Shown here piece after piece: positions 63,835 through 64,000 of a stretch of DNA of 64,000 nucleotides. The DNA is from Pseudomonas profundi (GTDB taxonomy: Bacteria > Pseudomonadota > Gammaproteobacteria > Pseudomonadales > Pseudomonadaceae): positions 96,749-160,748 of the forward strand of contig NZ_VTPZ01000004.1 of NCBI RefSeq assembly GCF_008638305.1, in the 5' to 3' direction. A program made the translations under genes and the position numbers. How positions within the stretch are numbered: position 1 is the first letter of the stretch; each line of letters starts with the position of its first letter. The notes below the pieces were generated by a model. That model was not told the DNA's origin. It worked only from the letters and a program-made list of their open reading frames with translations, and did not search any database.

Positions 63835-64000
63835 AGCAATCGCGTGATCCCGCCGCGCTTCGGCTGGCGATACTGGTGGCTCTGGCACTGCTGTGCGCGG
63901 TGGGCTACATGACCCTCAACGTGAAGAGTGACTGGGCTTTCATTCTCGAATACCGGGGCAGCCGCCTGGCAGCCATGCTGCTAGCCGCCTGCGCTATTGG
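63825..64000 (+). CDS. FecCD-family ABC transporter permease (second subunit), 5' part
   Basis: The first 58 codons of a second permease; the gene leaves the window. A hydrophobic helix (LAILVALALLCAVGYMTL) is followed by YRGSRLAAMLLAACAIG, matching the R(L/G)xRxxxAxxxG entry of FecCD proteins. The GTG at 63825 has GGGAGG 5 bp upstream; a GTG at 63831 overlapping the previous stop is the alternative. Two different permeases plus a FatB-like binding protein is the FatBCD/YclNOPQ arrangement; the ATPase should lie just beyond the right edge. Confidence 0.88.
   Translation, partial: MGVKQSRDPAALRLAILVALALLCAVGYMTLNVKSDWAFILEYRGSRLAAMLLAACAI

Overview
The window is a 64 kb piece of a gammaproteobacterial chromosome that reads as Pseudomonadaceae. 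The blocks rpsU-dnaG-rpoD with an adjacent tRNA-Ile(CAU), tsaD/plsY/folB/folK/cca, spoVR-yeaH-prkA, lptD-surA-pdxA-rsmA-apaG-apaH-glpE, amgK-murU, and rpe-gph-trpEGDC are the arrangement I know from Pseudomonas. A match to the GacA operator consensus fits too. Placement in a Halopseudomonas-like lineage is only a guess. Nothing looks like a prophage or a large island, and there is no rRNA or CRISPR array.

Layout. 1-4.5 kb: the 3' end of hemE, an orphan ParA ATPase, metY and a convergent SLC13-type carrier. 4.7-9 kb: two large paralogous FadE-type acyl-CoA dehydrogenases, separated by a non-coding gap with a duplicated 50 bp repeat. 9.0-9.43 kb: a non-coding locus that I read as a long CsrB-like RNA. 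9.6-16.1 kb: an ABC exporter plus AttH-like lipoprotein operon, then an oxidoreductase plus proline-racemase-family pair. 16.1-21.8 kb: a complete urease cluster on the minus strand (ureDABCEFG and ureJ). 22.2-29.3 kb: a probable adenine deaminase, an unknown membrane protein, periplasmic catalase KatB, a probable RND-pump remnant and a GGDEF/EAL sensor. 29.5-34 kb: tRNA-Ile2 and the macromolecular-synthesis operon. 34.3-44.4 kb: a DegV protein, tsaD, plsY, folate genes, cca and the SpoVR/YeaH/PrkA stress module. 44.7-52 kb: the lptD-to-glpE operon. 52.1-60.2 kb: amgK-murU cell-wall recycling, a DnaJ-domain protein, rpe-gph and the trp genes with a leader peptide and attenuator. 60.4-64 kb: cytochrome b561, YceI and the first part of a siderophore-type ABC importer that runs off the window.

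The most notable item is the RNA locus at about 9068-9426. It has 22 GGA motifs in about 300 nt. At least ten of these sit in loops of small perfect or near-perfect hairpins. It ends in a UUCG-loop intrinsic terminator and is preceded by an exact TGTAAG-N6-CTTACA GacA operator centred about 66 bp upstream of the predicted start. This is the architecture of an enterobacterial CsrB rather than of the short RsmX/Y/Z RNAs typical of pseudomonads. Second-rank items are a 187 bp palindromic MITE-like element that supplies the stop codons of both tsaD and plsY, a proline-racemase-family enzyme with a Ser/Thr pair in place of the catalytic cysteines, and the trpL attenuator.
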